64,000 bases of DNA from Zygaena filipendulae (lineage: Eukaryota; Arthropoda; Insecta; Lepidoptera; Zygaenidae). The stretch spans positions 1,332,001 through 1,396,000 of the forward strand of contig OU015653.1 in NCBI GenBank assembly GCA_907165275.2. The letters run 5' to 3'. How positions within the stretch are numbered: the stretch's first letter is position 1; each line of letters opens with the position of its first letter. The translations under genes were made by a program, and so were the position numbers. Under the pieces are notes generated by a model that worked only from the letters and a program-made list of their open reading frames with translations, was not told the DNA's origin and made no database searches. This document shows positions 21,513 to 31,056 of this stretch, in pieces.

Positions 21513-22616
21513 CTAGATTCGCCCTGTGCGCGAGCTGCGAGCAGCTCGCGAGGCTTGGTCGCCCTGTGCCCGGTTGCCCCCCATTGACCTCTATTTGTTC
21601 GAGTACCCCCCACCTGACTCTTTTAGTTTCGGAGATAATCGAGTTTGAATTTTGTTCGGCGGCCATGATTTTTTCCGCCATTTTGAAAAAAAAAGTTTCA
21701 CTATTGAAATTTGCCCAAGGTGTGGATCAAACTTTGTAAGTAACAGTTTTACTTTTGATGGATAGTTTCGGCGGGCAGTCAACTCACTACCTGATGAGGA
21801 GCAGGAATCGAAGATGTCAAGGTTTTCCCACAATCACAGAAACCTCCTTTCCACATCTTAAATACATTATATCGACCTAGAGATGCTCCTTCTGGGAGAA
21901 CAATTATGCTTAACTTTTTTTCGCCAGCCATTTCGAATCCGTCCGCCATCTTGGAATTATTTATATTCCGATAGAAGAAGATAGTGCACCACCAACTGTA
22001 CAAATTTTTTTTCAATACCCACGGCCGATAGTTTCCGAGCCAGGGCCGAAACAATTTCCCCATACAAACTAATGTTCGGCGGCCATCTTGAAAAATGACG
22101 CAATCGAAAAACTGATTCGATATTCGGCATCAGCGACCCCAAAAACCCCCGGACGCCGAACCTCACCCGGATCGGATCAACTTTTTTTTCGGCCGCCATT
22201 TTGAATCCGCCATTTTGGATTTTTACCACGCCAGGCGGTTGCCCCCCATCGACCTCTATGACATTTGTTTGAGCACCCCCCATCAGACTCCTATAGTTTC
22301 GGAGATAATCGAGTTTGAATTTTGTTCGGCGGCCATGTTTTTTTCCGCCATTTTGAAAAAAAAGTTACACTATTGAAATTTGCCCAAGGTGTGGATGAAA
22401 TTTAGTTAGAAACGTTTTCACTTTCGATGGATAGTTTCGGCGGGCAGTCGACTCGCTACCTGATGAGAAGCAGGAATCGAAGATGTCGAGGTTTTCCCAT
22501 AATCACCGAAACGTCCCCTCTACATGTTCCATACATTATATCAACCTAGAGATGCTCCTTCTGGGAGAACAATTATGTCAATGAGTGAGTGGCAATCCAG
22601 CTTTATATATTATAAT
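21513..22616 (-). mobile_element. Tandem Helitron-like unit 3 (about 1104 bp)
   Basis: Near-identical to unit 2 (for example TCGAATCC against TCGAATCT, ATATTCC against ATATCCC). ORFs of about 108 codons on the minus strand recur in units 2 and 3 only because the DNA is repeated. Confidence 0.8.
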
Positions 22617-23117
22617 AATACCAAATTCGAAGTCATAAAATTTAGGTACTTCTGTACAAAACACATAAGCTGACTGCTGAAGCATTAGTAACTATATATT
22701 ATATGTATATATATTTGCCCCAGGGATGTTCGTATGTGCGGGCGTAATGGAGGGTGTTATTAGTCGCTACGCATCAGGAGATATGCCTAATTACCTGATG
22801 TACATAAGTACAGGCCTGTAGGCACATGGAGTGCTTAATTGATAGAGCCTATTGTTGCATTAAATATTCGACAAATCTATAGCAGGTAGGGTATAGCTGT
22901 TTATTGCTGTTTCATGGTATTGAAAGAGAATAGATTGACATTACGCTCGGCTTTAAGCTTTCCCCTTGAACCACGCAGCGGTCAAATGATCTCATGCTAA
23001 CAAAATGCCGTTGGCTAGCAGAGACTATTGTCTATAGTACCACTTGACGGAAAGCGATGTGATTGACTATTTGAAATGTACTTTGTGGTGACTGGTATTT
23101 GATTGCGTCGCAACGAT
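22617..23117. other. Unassigned non-coding DNA
   Basis: No gene or recognised repeat. Confidence 0.4.
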
Positions 23118-23330
23118 GTGATTTATTTATTTAATAATTTATTTATTAAAGCACACAACACAGATTACATGTTAAGTATTATAAATACATATTAGTACCT
23201 AATAAGTAATTAAGTTCAGACATATTGTATCCAAAATTATGTATGCCTAATCAGTGAACATAACAGAGGGACGCAATCTTTCTCATAATTTATAACTATC
23301 TTAGATAGCTAAACAATTTTTTCTATTGGA
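23118..23330 (-). repeat. Probable LINE/SINE 3' end with (AAAT)n
   Basis: The left edge is TTTATTTATTTAATAATTTA on the plus strand, i.e. an (AAAT)n tail on the minus strand. The rest is AT-rich and not recognised. Confidence 0.4.
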
Positions 23331-23380
23331 GGATAAGCGCTTTGTTTACATTATACATGAAGGGTAGTTCCCTGGGTAAA

Positions 23381-23660
23381 AAAATCAAAATTCTATTTAG
23401 TCCGTCAGTTAGATAATAAAAAAATAAAAGACACGTATTTTTTGCTTTTTTAAAATAATGGAAATATACATAGATAAAGCGCATTAAAGTTTAGGGTGGG
23501 GGACTCGTGACGTCACAGCTCGCTATAACGTGCGAACAAACTGTAGCGAGCGTGACGTCATGTGAAATTTCAACTTGATATATCTCCGTTATTTTTTGGT
23601 TACATAAAAAAAAAAAAATTTTTTAATAATCTACAAAACGGACTAAAAAAAAATTTAGGA
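23381..23660 (-). mobile_element. CRE-MITE
   Basis: Inverted copy: TAGTCCGTCAGTTAGA, GACACGTATTTTTTGC, GCATTAAAGTTTAGGGTGG, and TGACGTCA at 23508-23515 and 23553-23560. Confidence 0.8.
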
Positions 23661-23800
23661 AACTAGCCTATTTGGCGCCAAAAAAATTTGGTTTTTATTT
23701 TGATCATTCCCCCGCATAAATTGGTTGACGTGCAATTGCATAGTAAAACTTAGTATTGTTCGTCTATTCTCTTATAATGTCTTTGATTTCACCCTTATAT

Positions 23801-23935
23801 TGCATCGGTGGTGTAGTGTTAAGATAACTGACTACTAGACAACGTGTCGCGGGTTCGATCCCTTCAACAGGGCAAACATTTATGCGATGAGTATTGGCGT
23901 TTATTCTGAGTCTGGATGTTTAGAACAATCCACTA
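23801..23935 (+). repeat. tRNA-derived SINE
   Basis: A box TGGTGTAGTGTTAAG and B box GGTTCGATCCC (23852-23862) about 45 bp apart. Facing an inverted SINE immediately downstream. Confidence 0.7.
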
Positions 23936-24166
23936 ATCCACTTCACAACACACATATCTACTTGATCCCACACTAAGCTTTAAGCTTGTGTTGTGGAAAC
24001 CAAGCAAACGTGGTATAAACTACACATAATTGCATATATATTATACTATAGATATATATATACACACCCAGACTGGAAAATGGAACCCTGTGTTCATCAC
24101 ACAAAGTCTACGCCCACCGGGAATCGAACGCGGAACCTCTTGATTAGCGGGCAGGTGACCATTGTA
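23936..24166 (-). repeat. tRNA-derived SINE, inverted
   Basis: The plus strand shows the family body reversed (GATCCCACACTAAGC, GGAAACCAAGCAAACGTGGT, GGAACCCTGTGTTCATCACA) and GGGAATCGAACGC, an inverted B box. Internal TA-repeat expansion. Confidence 0.75.
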
Positions 24167-24841
24167 GTAGAGCGGCGGAGACCAGATTTTGTAAAATCTC
24201 GTCGGTATCTCTTATGTATACCTACAACAGGTATGGATGTGTTCAGGGCGTTGTGTAGATTACGAAACTGCTTGTTGTAATGTTTTTTAGTGGTGGAGGG
24301 GATAGCAGTGACGTCATAAACATGGCCGCCAACGGTTTTTGTTTTTGTTAATTACATCCCACCTATTAGGTCTATCTGATTGTGTATGGTGTCATTTGAA
24401 AGCTTATTAAATGTTCTTTAATTTATTTCCCGACATCTAAAGCGTATCTATTATATTTAAAAAAATATTTGACAAAATATGATTTTTTTTTAAGCGATTT
24501 CAAAAATATTCTCTTTTTACTGAGAAACCGCTACACTTACGATAAATTTGTTTAATATAAAAATTAAGTAGAATTTTATCACCTATTTGAAAATGCCAGT
24601 TTCATTAAAATAGGACTTAAAACAACTGAGATATGTCTCATTTTGTGGCGCAAGGAGCAAGGTTTTGTATCGTAATCTTATAGAACTGCTGTGCGTTTGT
24701 CGCGCTAAAACTCGTAAATGGCTCGACCGACGTGAATATTTCTTTTTTATTGGGTTTTTAACTACAAGGAAAAGGTTTGTATTAAAGAAAATTGGGAGTT
24801 CCTGCGGGAATTCCGAATCTGAAACCGTGGGGCACAGCTAG
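24167..24841 (+). mobile_element. Large Helitron-like element, copy 1
   Basis: About 675 bp ending in GAGTTCCTGCGGGAATTCC, GAAACCGTGGGGCACAG and CTAG (24838-24841) before T. Almost the same sequence lies inverted at 26629-27317. Contains TGACGTCA near 24311 and a T/A-rich middle. No coding frame. Confidence 0.75.
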
Positions 24842-24912
24842 TTACGTCACATAAATATTACTAATTCATGCTGTTAACCAGAAGTGCTTTCTTCATAGTA
24901 CTGCCTTAAATA
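24842..24912 (+). repeat. Tail shared with 26548-26628, beyond the Helitron end
   Basis: GTCACATAAATATTACT...CATGCTGTTAACC...TGCTTTCTTCATA recurs inverted just outside copy 2, so the repeat pair is longer than the Helitron-like part. Confidence 0.7.
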
Positions 24913-24985
24913 AATTATAAATTGTAGTTGCAATTGTGCTGTGTTAATAGTGAACAATCAAAACAATAAGTACTGTTATAAAATA

Positions 24986-25235
24986 ATAGCTGTCCCACGT
25001 GGTCACACTGCACCCGCGAGAACTCCGAAATTCCCGCGGAATTGTTTCATACAAATTTTGCAACCCCTTTTAGTCCCCCTAGGGTTCAAATTTTTAAAAA
25101 TCCTTTGTTATCGAATGCCTATGTCGTAAAAAGAACACACCTTCCAAGTTTCAGGTCTCTACTATCAGCGGTTCAGGCTTTGCGTTGATCCGTCAGTCAA
25201 TCATTTAGGACATGGCAGGCATTTTATATAATATT
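24986..25235 (-). mobile_element. Helitron-like H-B
   Basis: TGTTTCATACAAATTTTGCA, CCCCTAGGG, GTTTCAGGTCTCTACTATCA, GCGTTGATCCGTCAGTCAAT, GCATTTTATATAATAT. CTAG is changed to ATAG. Confidence 0.7.
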
Positions 25236-26359
25236 TGTTAGTATCAGGCAATTATGATAATAGGGTTAAAATAAGCTAAAATTCATTATTTAACTATCTC
25301 GAACACAAAAATTGTATTGATTGAAACAAATCTCATCTCCAAAAGGACTTGCAAACATTCCTGTTCCTTCCTGACATACAGCCGCATTTTGCTGTACGAC
25401 AACCAGCACTAATTACTGTTTTCACCGACATCCCATACGTTTACGGGATCCCCTAAGCGTTGTTTTGTGACCATTAGAAGATTGTTTCTGTTTCTTCACT
25501 AACTTTACTAACTTTTGCCGCTTGATCGGAAATATGTTATGAAAGAAATTCATTAAGATTTAATTTATTGACCGAAAAATATAAAGATATTCGTAACCGT
25601 ACGATAATTACTATCGTTAACATACGATAATTTGTGCCTCGTATGGTCGTACACATTTATGACAAAAACTAACTAGAACTAGAACTAGAATATGTCTAAA
25701 TAGTCATAATCCTGCAATAAGTAATGGTTAACTGATAATTTTACGCCCCTGGTACTCTGGTTGATATAATAATAAGCTCGCTTCAGGTTGCCGACACTAG
25801 TCCCATTTCGTTGGAAAAGGAGTAGTAGCGCCCGTTATCTTATATTCCACAGGAGTAATAGACGGACTCCTCTTGTCTCTTATCCCGGATTTTATGTATG
25901 TTCAAAAAGCACATGCGGTTTTCACATTTATCTCGTTTTGATTGCGATTGTTCTTCAAAAAAATTTTCACAAATCCATCAAAATTTTTGGTAGTTTTTGG
26001 TTTACCTACGAGTATATTTTGAATTAGCGCCTGACCGTCAATTAATTTTGCAGTTTTGGGCTTAGAGGATCCAGAATCCAAAGAACTCAGTGTTTCTCCC
26101 TTCTCGTGTAAAATAAGCTAAAACTGAGTTTGTGCATTGTCGAAGCCATCCGTTCGGAATTTCGTATTGAATAGAGCAGTGGGCGAATCCCTTAACTAAT
26201 TTTTCAAAATTGTTTTCAGATCCAGGTTTCGTCCATTTTTTGATGATTAAATAATAAGTTTTGGCTTATATTTTTATAACAGTACCATAACTTATTGTTT
26301 TGACTGTTCAGTCTTGACATAGCACACACGCAACTTATACGTAGGTATTTAATAATTTA
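25236..26359. other. Unassigned non-coding DNA
   Basis: The spacer of the inverted pair. TACGATAATT repeats near 25598-25635. A 79-codon plus frame (25788-26027) has no recognisable content. Confidence 0.4.
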
Positions 26360-26545
26360 CTATCTGCTCCCGGTTAGCGGTTTCACTCGCGGTAATTTCG
26401 GAGTTCCCAGGGGAATTCCGCAATAAAATGTACCCCTTAAAACGTGTATGCAAAATTTCGTGGTTATTGGTTGAGCCGTTATGGCGTGAAAGCGTAACAA
26501 ACAAACAAACACACAAACTCACTTTCGCATTTATAGTGAGGATTT
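26360..26545 (-). mobile_element. Helitron-like H-A
   Basis: GGTTTCACTCGCGGTAATTT, CGTGTATGCAAAATTTCGTG, GGCGTGAAAGCGTAACAAAC, CTTTCGCATTTATAGTGAGG. Confidence 0.7.
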
Positions 26546-26547
26546 AG

Positions 26548-26628
26548 GGCAGCATTATGAAGAAAGCACGTTTGGTTAACAGCATGATATAGTAAGATTT
26601 ATGTGACATATTTTTACATTACATTACA
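26548..26628 (-). repeat. Tail shared with 24842-24912
   Basis: Inverted match of TGCTGTTAACC and GAAGAAAGCAC text outside copy 2 of the large Helitron-like element. Confidence 0.7.
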
Positions 26629-27317
26629 TTAGCTGTGCCCCATGGTTTCACCCCCGTGAATTTCGGAATTCCCGCAGGAACTCCCAATTTTCTTTAACAC
26701 AAACCTTCTCCTGGTAGTTAAAAACCCAATAAAAAAGAAATATTCACGTCGGTCGAGCCATTTGCGAGTTTTAGCGCGACAAACTAACAGCAGTTCTATA
26801 AGATTACGATACAAAATCTTGCTCCTTGCGCCACAAAATGAGACATATTTCAGTTGTTTTAAGTCCTATTTTAATGAAACTGGCATTTTTAAATAGGTAA
26901 TAAAATTTTACTTAATTTTTATATTAAACAAATTTACCGTAAGTGTAGCGGTTTCTCAGTAAAAAGAGAATATTTTTGAAATCGCTAAAAAAAAATCATA
27001 TTTTGTCAAATATTTTTTTAAATATAATAGATACGCTTTAGATGTCGGGAAATAAATTAAAGAACATTTAATAAGCTTTCAAATGACACCATACACAATC
27101 AGATAGACCTAATAGGTGCGATGTAATTAACAAAAACAAAAACCGTTGGCGGTCATGTTTATGACGTCACTGCTATCCCCTCCACCACTAAAAAACATTA
27201 CAACAAGCAGTTTCGTAATCTACACAACGCCCTGAACACATCCATACCTGTTGTAGGTATACATAAGAGATACCGACGAGATTCGGTTTAGAGAAGGAAT
27301 TTTCTCAGTTTGCCGCT
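26629..27317 (-). mobile_element. Large Helitron-like element, copy 2 (inverted)
   Basis: Starts at the decayed end TTAG (26629-26632), GCTGTGCCCCATGGTTTCAC, then mirrors copy 1 to TAGTAGAGCGGC at 27317. It interrupts a W MITE whose right half follows at 27323. Confidence 0.75.
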
Positions 27318-27322
27318 CTACT

Positions 27323-27444
27323 AAAATATGTAACTAAATAATGAACATAAAAATGTTGACAGAAAATGGCGCTCCTACTTTTAAAACACGATTTACTCAA
27401 AATTTCTCCAGTGTGGGTTAACACACTATCGCTTATCTATGTCC
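27323..27444 (+). mobile_element. W MITE, right half only
   Basis: AAATATGTAACTAAATAATG, AATGGCGCTCCTACTTTTAA, GTGTGGGTTAACACACTATC, right end GCTTATCTATGTCC. The left half is missing. Confidence 0.75.
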
Positions 27445-27831
27445 AAGTATAAGTCTTCAAACTTAAACCTTTATTTTTGACTGTCCCATTGTTATGTATC
27501 ATGATAAATAATAAAATTAAGAAACAAGTCAAGCACTAGTTTTTTTTTTTTCTAATGCTTAACAGCCTAGACAGAAAGGGGAACTTGCTTTCAACTGAGG
27601 CTGCCGTAATACACCAATAGGTGCTTGACGGCAGATTTCCAACTTGAAGATGGTAGCTAGCTAGCCAGCCAGGTCATTATGAAGTAGGTACTCTATCTAA
27701 GACTAAATATTACAGTGAAATTGAATTTTAAATTGAAAATCAAATTTAATTTATTTAAACTATAACTTAAATAGGTATGTAGTTTCATTAAACATTGAAT
27801 TTCAAACTATACCCATGGAAACATCACTCAC
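27445..27831. other. Intron of the TMTC gene, downstream of its donor
   Basis: T-run at 27540, unassigned DNA at 27550-27690, AT-rich to the donor at 27831. No further exon seen. Confidence 0.5.
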
Positions 27832-28175
27832 CTAAACGACAGCGTGGTGAGGGGTCTGTACGACTTGTGACTGTTCACGTCAGCCATCGGCGTGCCCCAG
27901 AAGTCGTCCAAAAACAGTTGCTTCAGACCGTTCGCGCCCGTGACGTCACCGTTGGTCACCACCGCCGGTATGTCGTCATGGACGAACTCCCCACTCAAAC
28001 TATTCACGTAACTCACCACGGCGGTCACGGTCACCACTATGTAAACGCACAGGTCACTGTTGTTCGGCGCTTTGCTGGGTGAGTCCTCGCGGACGGTCGC
28101 CAGGCACTTCCTTCTCATTTTAGCGTTGCTTTTGATCGGTTTAATTTTGAAAGCGACACTTCGGCATTTGCACAT
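27832..28175 (-). CDS. Tmtc1: TMTC-family protein (TMTC1-like), first coding exon
   Basis: This exon encodes the N-terminus (114 codons plus 2 nt) of a transmembrane and TPR repeat-containing protein. TMTC proteins are ER-membrane, GT-C-fold enzymes; in animals TMTC1-4 O-mannosylate cadherins. Seen in the translation from the ATG at 28175: a basic N-terminus (residues 1-30), a hydrophobic segment (about 42-58, LCVYIVVTVTAVVSYV) that fits the first membrane helix, then GEFVHDDIPAVVTN (62-75) with the acidic DD of the first luminal loop, DFWGTP (91-96) and SHKSYRPLT (102-110). Order and spacing match the start of the family. FVHDD is most like TMTC1, but the paralogue is less certain than the family. 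The reading frame stays open to a GTG at 28181; the ATG at 28175 is the better start. The exon ends TTT-AG before GTGAGTG at 27831-27825, so the donor is strong and the intron is phase 2. GC is well above the flanks. The TPR half and other exons are not in view. Confidence 0.87.
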
Positions 28176-28232
28176 TGGCACTCGACACTCTCGGAGCGTG
28201 CGACGATGTTGGAATTGCTAGATCTCTTCTGT
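28176..28232 (-). other. 5' UTR part of the TMTC exon, with splice acceptor at 28233
   Basis: Upstream of the ATG the minus strand reads TTTATTCCTTTTGTTCCAG followed by ACAGAAGAG. This is a good polypyrimidine tract plus AG acceptor at 28234-28233, so the coding exon probably starts at 28232 with about 57 nt of leader. It implies at least one upstream non-coding exon at higher coordinates, which I could not place. A transcription start inside this stretch is the alternative. Confidence 0.6.
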
Positions 28233-28271
28233 CTGGAACAAAAGGAATAAAAACTATTATTTTAAAAATTT

Positions 28272-28510
28272 GACGACCCGAATGGCGCAGAGCTCACCAT
28301 GCCTAGGGGTTCCGGGTTCGATTCCCGGTGGGGGTGGACTTTGTGATGAACACAGGGTTCCATTTTCCAGTCTGGGTGTGTTTATATATCTATAGTATAA
28401 TATATAAGTAATTCTATGTAGTATATACCACGTTTGCTTGGTTTCCACGACACGAGCTTATAGCTTAGTGTGGGATCAAGTAGATCTGTGTGTTGTGAAG
28501 TGTTATTATT
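28272..28510 (+). repeat. tRNA-derived SINE, full length
   Basis: TGGCGCAGAGCTCACCATGC (A-box region) and GGTTCGATTCC (28316-28326), then the family body to GTGTGTTGTGAAGTG. It lies about 40 bp upstream of the TMTC exon, opposite in direction. Confidence 0.8.
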
Positions 28511-28900
28511 TTTCTATCTAAAAATACGAAAATAGTTGATTCAATTTCACGCCTCAACTAAGAGCAAGTTCGCAGAACGTGATTCCATCAGCTCCACATC
28601 GTACATCTCCCTTCTCCATCTATTGAAGGAATATCACATTATATCTTTAATATTAGAAATAAACTTAACAGAGGGAAAAACTAAATCTCCAAAGCCTACA
28701 CGCCGCTGTGAAGGTAATCCTCGAATATAATAGAAGCTTTTTGTAGCGTTGGCAAAATAAGCATGAACACAAACAATTTCATACGACATATTATCGAAAA
28801 TAAACTTAAAAATCAACGGTTTTATATGATTTAAAAAGATAAACAGGTAGAGGCTGGAAACATTAAGTGTGTCCAGACGGCTAAAGAGTCGATATCTAGG
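28511..28900. other. Unassigned non-coding DNA
   Basis: Nothing recognised. Confidence 0.4.
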
Positions 28901-29279
28901 TACACTAATATTATAAAGAGGAAAGATATGATTTTTCTACTGGACCGATTTCAAAAATTCTTATTTATTTATTTATTACACATCCATTAAGTAACATAAG
29001 GTGTTGAGATAGTTAGTAAACGGTTCTTTGTGGACCCTGTTTATAGGGCACAGCACAAAACAATTCAAATTCGGAGAAAGCAAAATGTATCACATAGGTA
29101 CTTTAATTAAGTACTTGTTTAAGTAGTTGGTATTTTGAGTAGTTATTTATTTTTATAAGTAACTAAATTCTTTCACCATTAGAAAGCTACATTATCCCTG
29201 AGTAACATAAGCTATATTGTAATCCGGAATTCCCGCGGGAACTCCGTAATTAACGCGGGTGAAACCGCGAGGTACAGCT
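28901..29279 (+). mobile_element. Helitron-like H-G, split by a retroposon
   Basis: ACACTAATATTATAAAGAGG and TGGACCGATTTCAAAAATTC (left), TTTCACCATTAGAAAGC, CCCTGAGTAACATAAGCTAT, CGCGGGTGAAACCGCG (right). The CTAG is altered (CTGA). The second copy is at 31744-31938. Confidence 0.75.
28963..29164 (-). mobile_element. 5'-truncated retroposon with TSD AAATTCTT
   Basis: A 202-bp insert between AAATTCTT at 28955-28962 and at 29165-29172. On the minus strand it ends AATAAATAAATAAAT, a LINE-like tail. Excision restores the H-G text. Confidence 0.8.
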
Positions 29280-29535
29280 GAATAAAGATATTGCGAAACT
29301 GTAAAGTGATATTATGGAATCTGCATCGTTTAATGAATGAAATTAATGAAAAACATTAAAAAAAAGAACGCCCTATAATTTCAATTTGCATTTTGTCGGC
29401 GCTCATACATCAATTATACCTATATTAGATAATATCAAAAGAATTCGTAGTAAACATCGGTCGAAGAAAAGATAGAGGAGACAAATGAAGTAACATTAAA
29501 ACATAATCGTATAATATAATAATAATTGTGTATAA
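29280..29535. other. AT-rich unassigned DNA
   Basis: No gene or repeat recognised. Confidence 0.4.
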
Positions 29536-29605
29536 CTAGTTGTGCCCTGCGGTTTCACCCGCGTTAATTTCACATTTCCCGCGGGAATTTCGCTATAAAA
29601 AGTAC
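29536..29605 (-). mobile_element. Helitron-like H-A 3' fragment
   Basis: CTAG 29536-29539, GCGGTTTCACCCGCGTTAAT, CCCGCGGGAATTTCGCTATA, then stops abruptly. Confidence 0.65.
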
Positions 29606-29692
29606 GAGGAATTGCGAGATTCTACACTAATTAAGTTATAAAATGAATTGTGGGGAAGTTTATCACTACATCTATATCATTACTAGTTATGC
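29606..29692 (-). repeat. Tail shared with 14969-15045
   Basis: Inverted copy of the same sequence (GGAATTGCGAGATTCTACAC...CATCTATATCATTA), again next to an H-A2 CTAG. Confidence 0.75.
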
Positions 29693-29872
29693 CCCGCGTT
29701 AATTTCAGAGTTCCCGCGGGAATTCCGGGATAAAAAGTATCCTATGTGTTAATCTGATGTATAAGCTATATTATTGTAAAGTTTCATTTAAATCCATCCA
29801 GTAGTTTTTGCGTGAAAGAGTAACAAATATCCATCCATACATCCATACATTCTTACAAACTTTAGCGTTTAT
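29693..29872 (-). mobile_element. Helitron-like H-A2
   Basis: CTAG 29693-29696, GAGTTCCCGCGGGAATTCCG, CCAGTAGTTTTTGCGTGAAA, CCAT tract; the 5' end is decayed. Confidence 0.75.
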
Positions 29873-30369
29873 TATTTATATTATTTATTTGATTTAGGTA
29901 CCTACCATCTATTAGATTACCAAATACCAAACATCCGCATCATTTCGCCGACGGTACATCTATAAGGGCGACTTTATTATGTATGGCAAAAACTCTCTAA
30001 TCTAAATAACTATTTTTCAATATAGTCAGCAATATTGCGGGCTATGAATTTTTCTCCGACTCCGCCAAGAAAATGCGGTACGTGCCTGAAATATACAGGT
30101 CTAGCGAATGGAAAAAAATAGAGGGCGAGAGAAACTTGGGGCACGGATATTTCGAATTCGCGACGCGAGATATTTGGAAGGAACGCAGTTATGGGTGGCT
30201 GTAGGTAGATACGTAAATATTTTGTATTTCCGGTCTTTTTTTTTCTTTTTTTTTTTCATATTATCATAACTAAATAACAATTTTATTACATCCGTTGACT
30301 GAGAAAAAGTTGAAGACGACACATTCTGTATATAAAAGTATAATTTAAGTTTTCTTTCTTCGCTCACAT
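29873..30369. other. Unassigned non-coding DNA
   Basis: No gene. Poly-T/C tract near 30236-30258. Confidence 0.4.
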
Positions 30370-30556
30370 CCGTGACGCCACATGCGGCACCAGCGGAAGA
30401 TCAGCGTCGGGCCCCCCGGTTCCCGACTTATGCTGAGCTGGTTGCCTATTTGTTGCGACACGCTGGTTGTGCTTGTTTATGTTATTTCATATATTAACTG
30501 TTGTCGTAACAAATAAAGTTTATTTCATTTCATTTCATTTCATTTTTTTCATTTCA
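30370..30556 (+). repeat. LINE-like 3' UTR with AATAAA and (ATTTC)n tail
   Basis: A GC-richer stretch (AAGATCAGCGTCGGGCC) ends in AACAAATAAAGTTTATTTCA and repeated TTTCA. This fits the 3' end of a non-LTR element. Confidence 0.55.
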
Positions 30557-30841
30557 TATAGTCATTTTGTCTGTAAGAATTATAAAGTTGTAACTAGAGG
30601 CATATTAGGTATCATATAATATAAAAATTATATATTTTTAGATTTTTCTGTTTACTTTAAGCAGGGCTCTTTTTCACTGTGACTATTAAAAAAATACATT
30701 TATAACGTTTCTTTTCTCACAAAGAGTATAGGTAAATTTCTTATATTTTTGCATCTGAGGCGCATGGGATTGTGTTTTAAGGACGCGCGTTATGGGCAAG
30801 GAATGTTGTTGGTCGTGGTGAATAAGAGCTCAGATGTTACG

Positions 30842-30958
30842 AAAGTAATTAGTAATCTGACATCAACATCAATCAGTTTTTTTTCTGTTACGCGAACTAT
30901 TGTAACAGTGTAACAGAAAAAAACTGGTTGATGTTGATGTCAGATTACTAATTACTTT
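30842..30958. repeat. Near-perfect 117-bp hairpin
   Basis: AAAGTAATTAGTAATCTGAC... (30842-30891) and its complement (to 30958) pair over about 50 bp with one mismatch and one 1-nt indel; the loop is about 16 nt. It is either a tiny foldback MITE or a small-RNA hairpin. Confidence 0.85.
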
Positions 30959-30973
30959 TACCGTAATTTTTTT

Positions 30974-31056
30974 AACCTGGTGCGGAGGTCGAACCTGCGA
31001 CAAATGGCGTAGTAGTCAGGTTCGCTAACCACTAAACCTACGGTGCTTTGAAAATA
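30974..31056 (-). repeat. tRNA-derived SINE head
   Basis: The minus strand reads TAGTGGTTAGCGAACCTGAC (A box) and CGCAGGTTCGACCTCCGC (B box). No tail recognised. Confidence 0.65.

Noticed and set aside
19675..22283. Repeated ~108-114-codon minus ORFs in the tandem array
   Set aside because: They recur because the DNA is tandemly repeated; the frequent KMA comes from AAGATGGCG/AAAATGGCG words.
23801..23872. Possible tRNA genes (here and at 28272, 30974, 52034, 4416)
   Set aside because: A and B boxes are present, but the folds are degenerate and the bodies recur as SINEs.
27795..28082. 95-codon plus-strand ORF over the TMTC exon
   Set aside because: It is the antisense shadow of the minus-strand exon.
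30101..30367. 88-codon minus ORF
   Set aside because: Lysine run comes from the T-rich tract at 30236-30258; chance.
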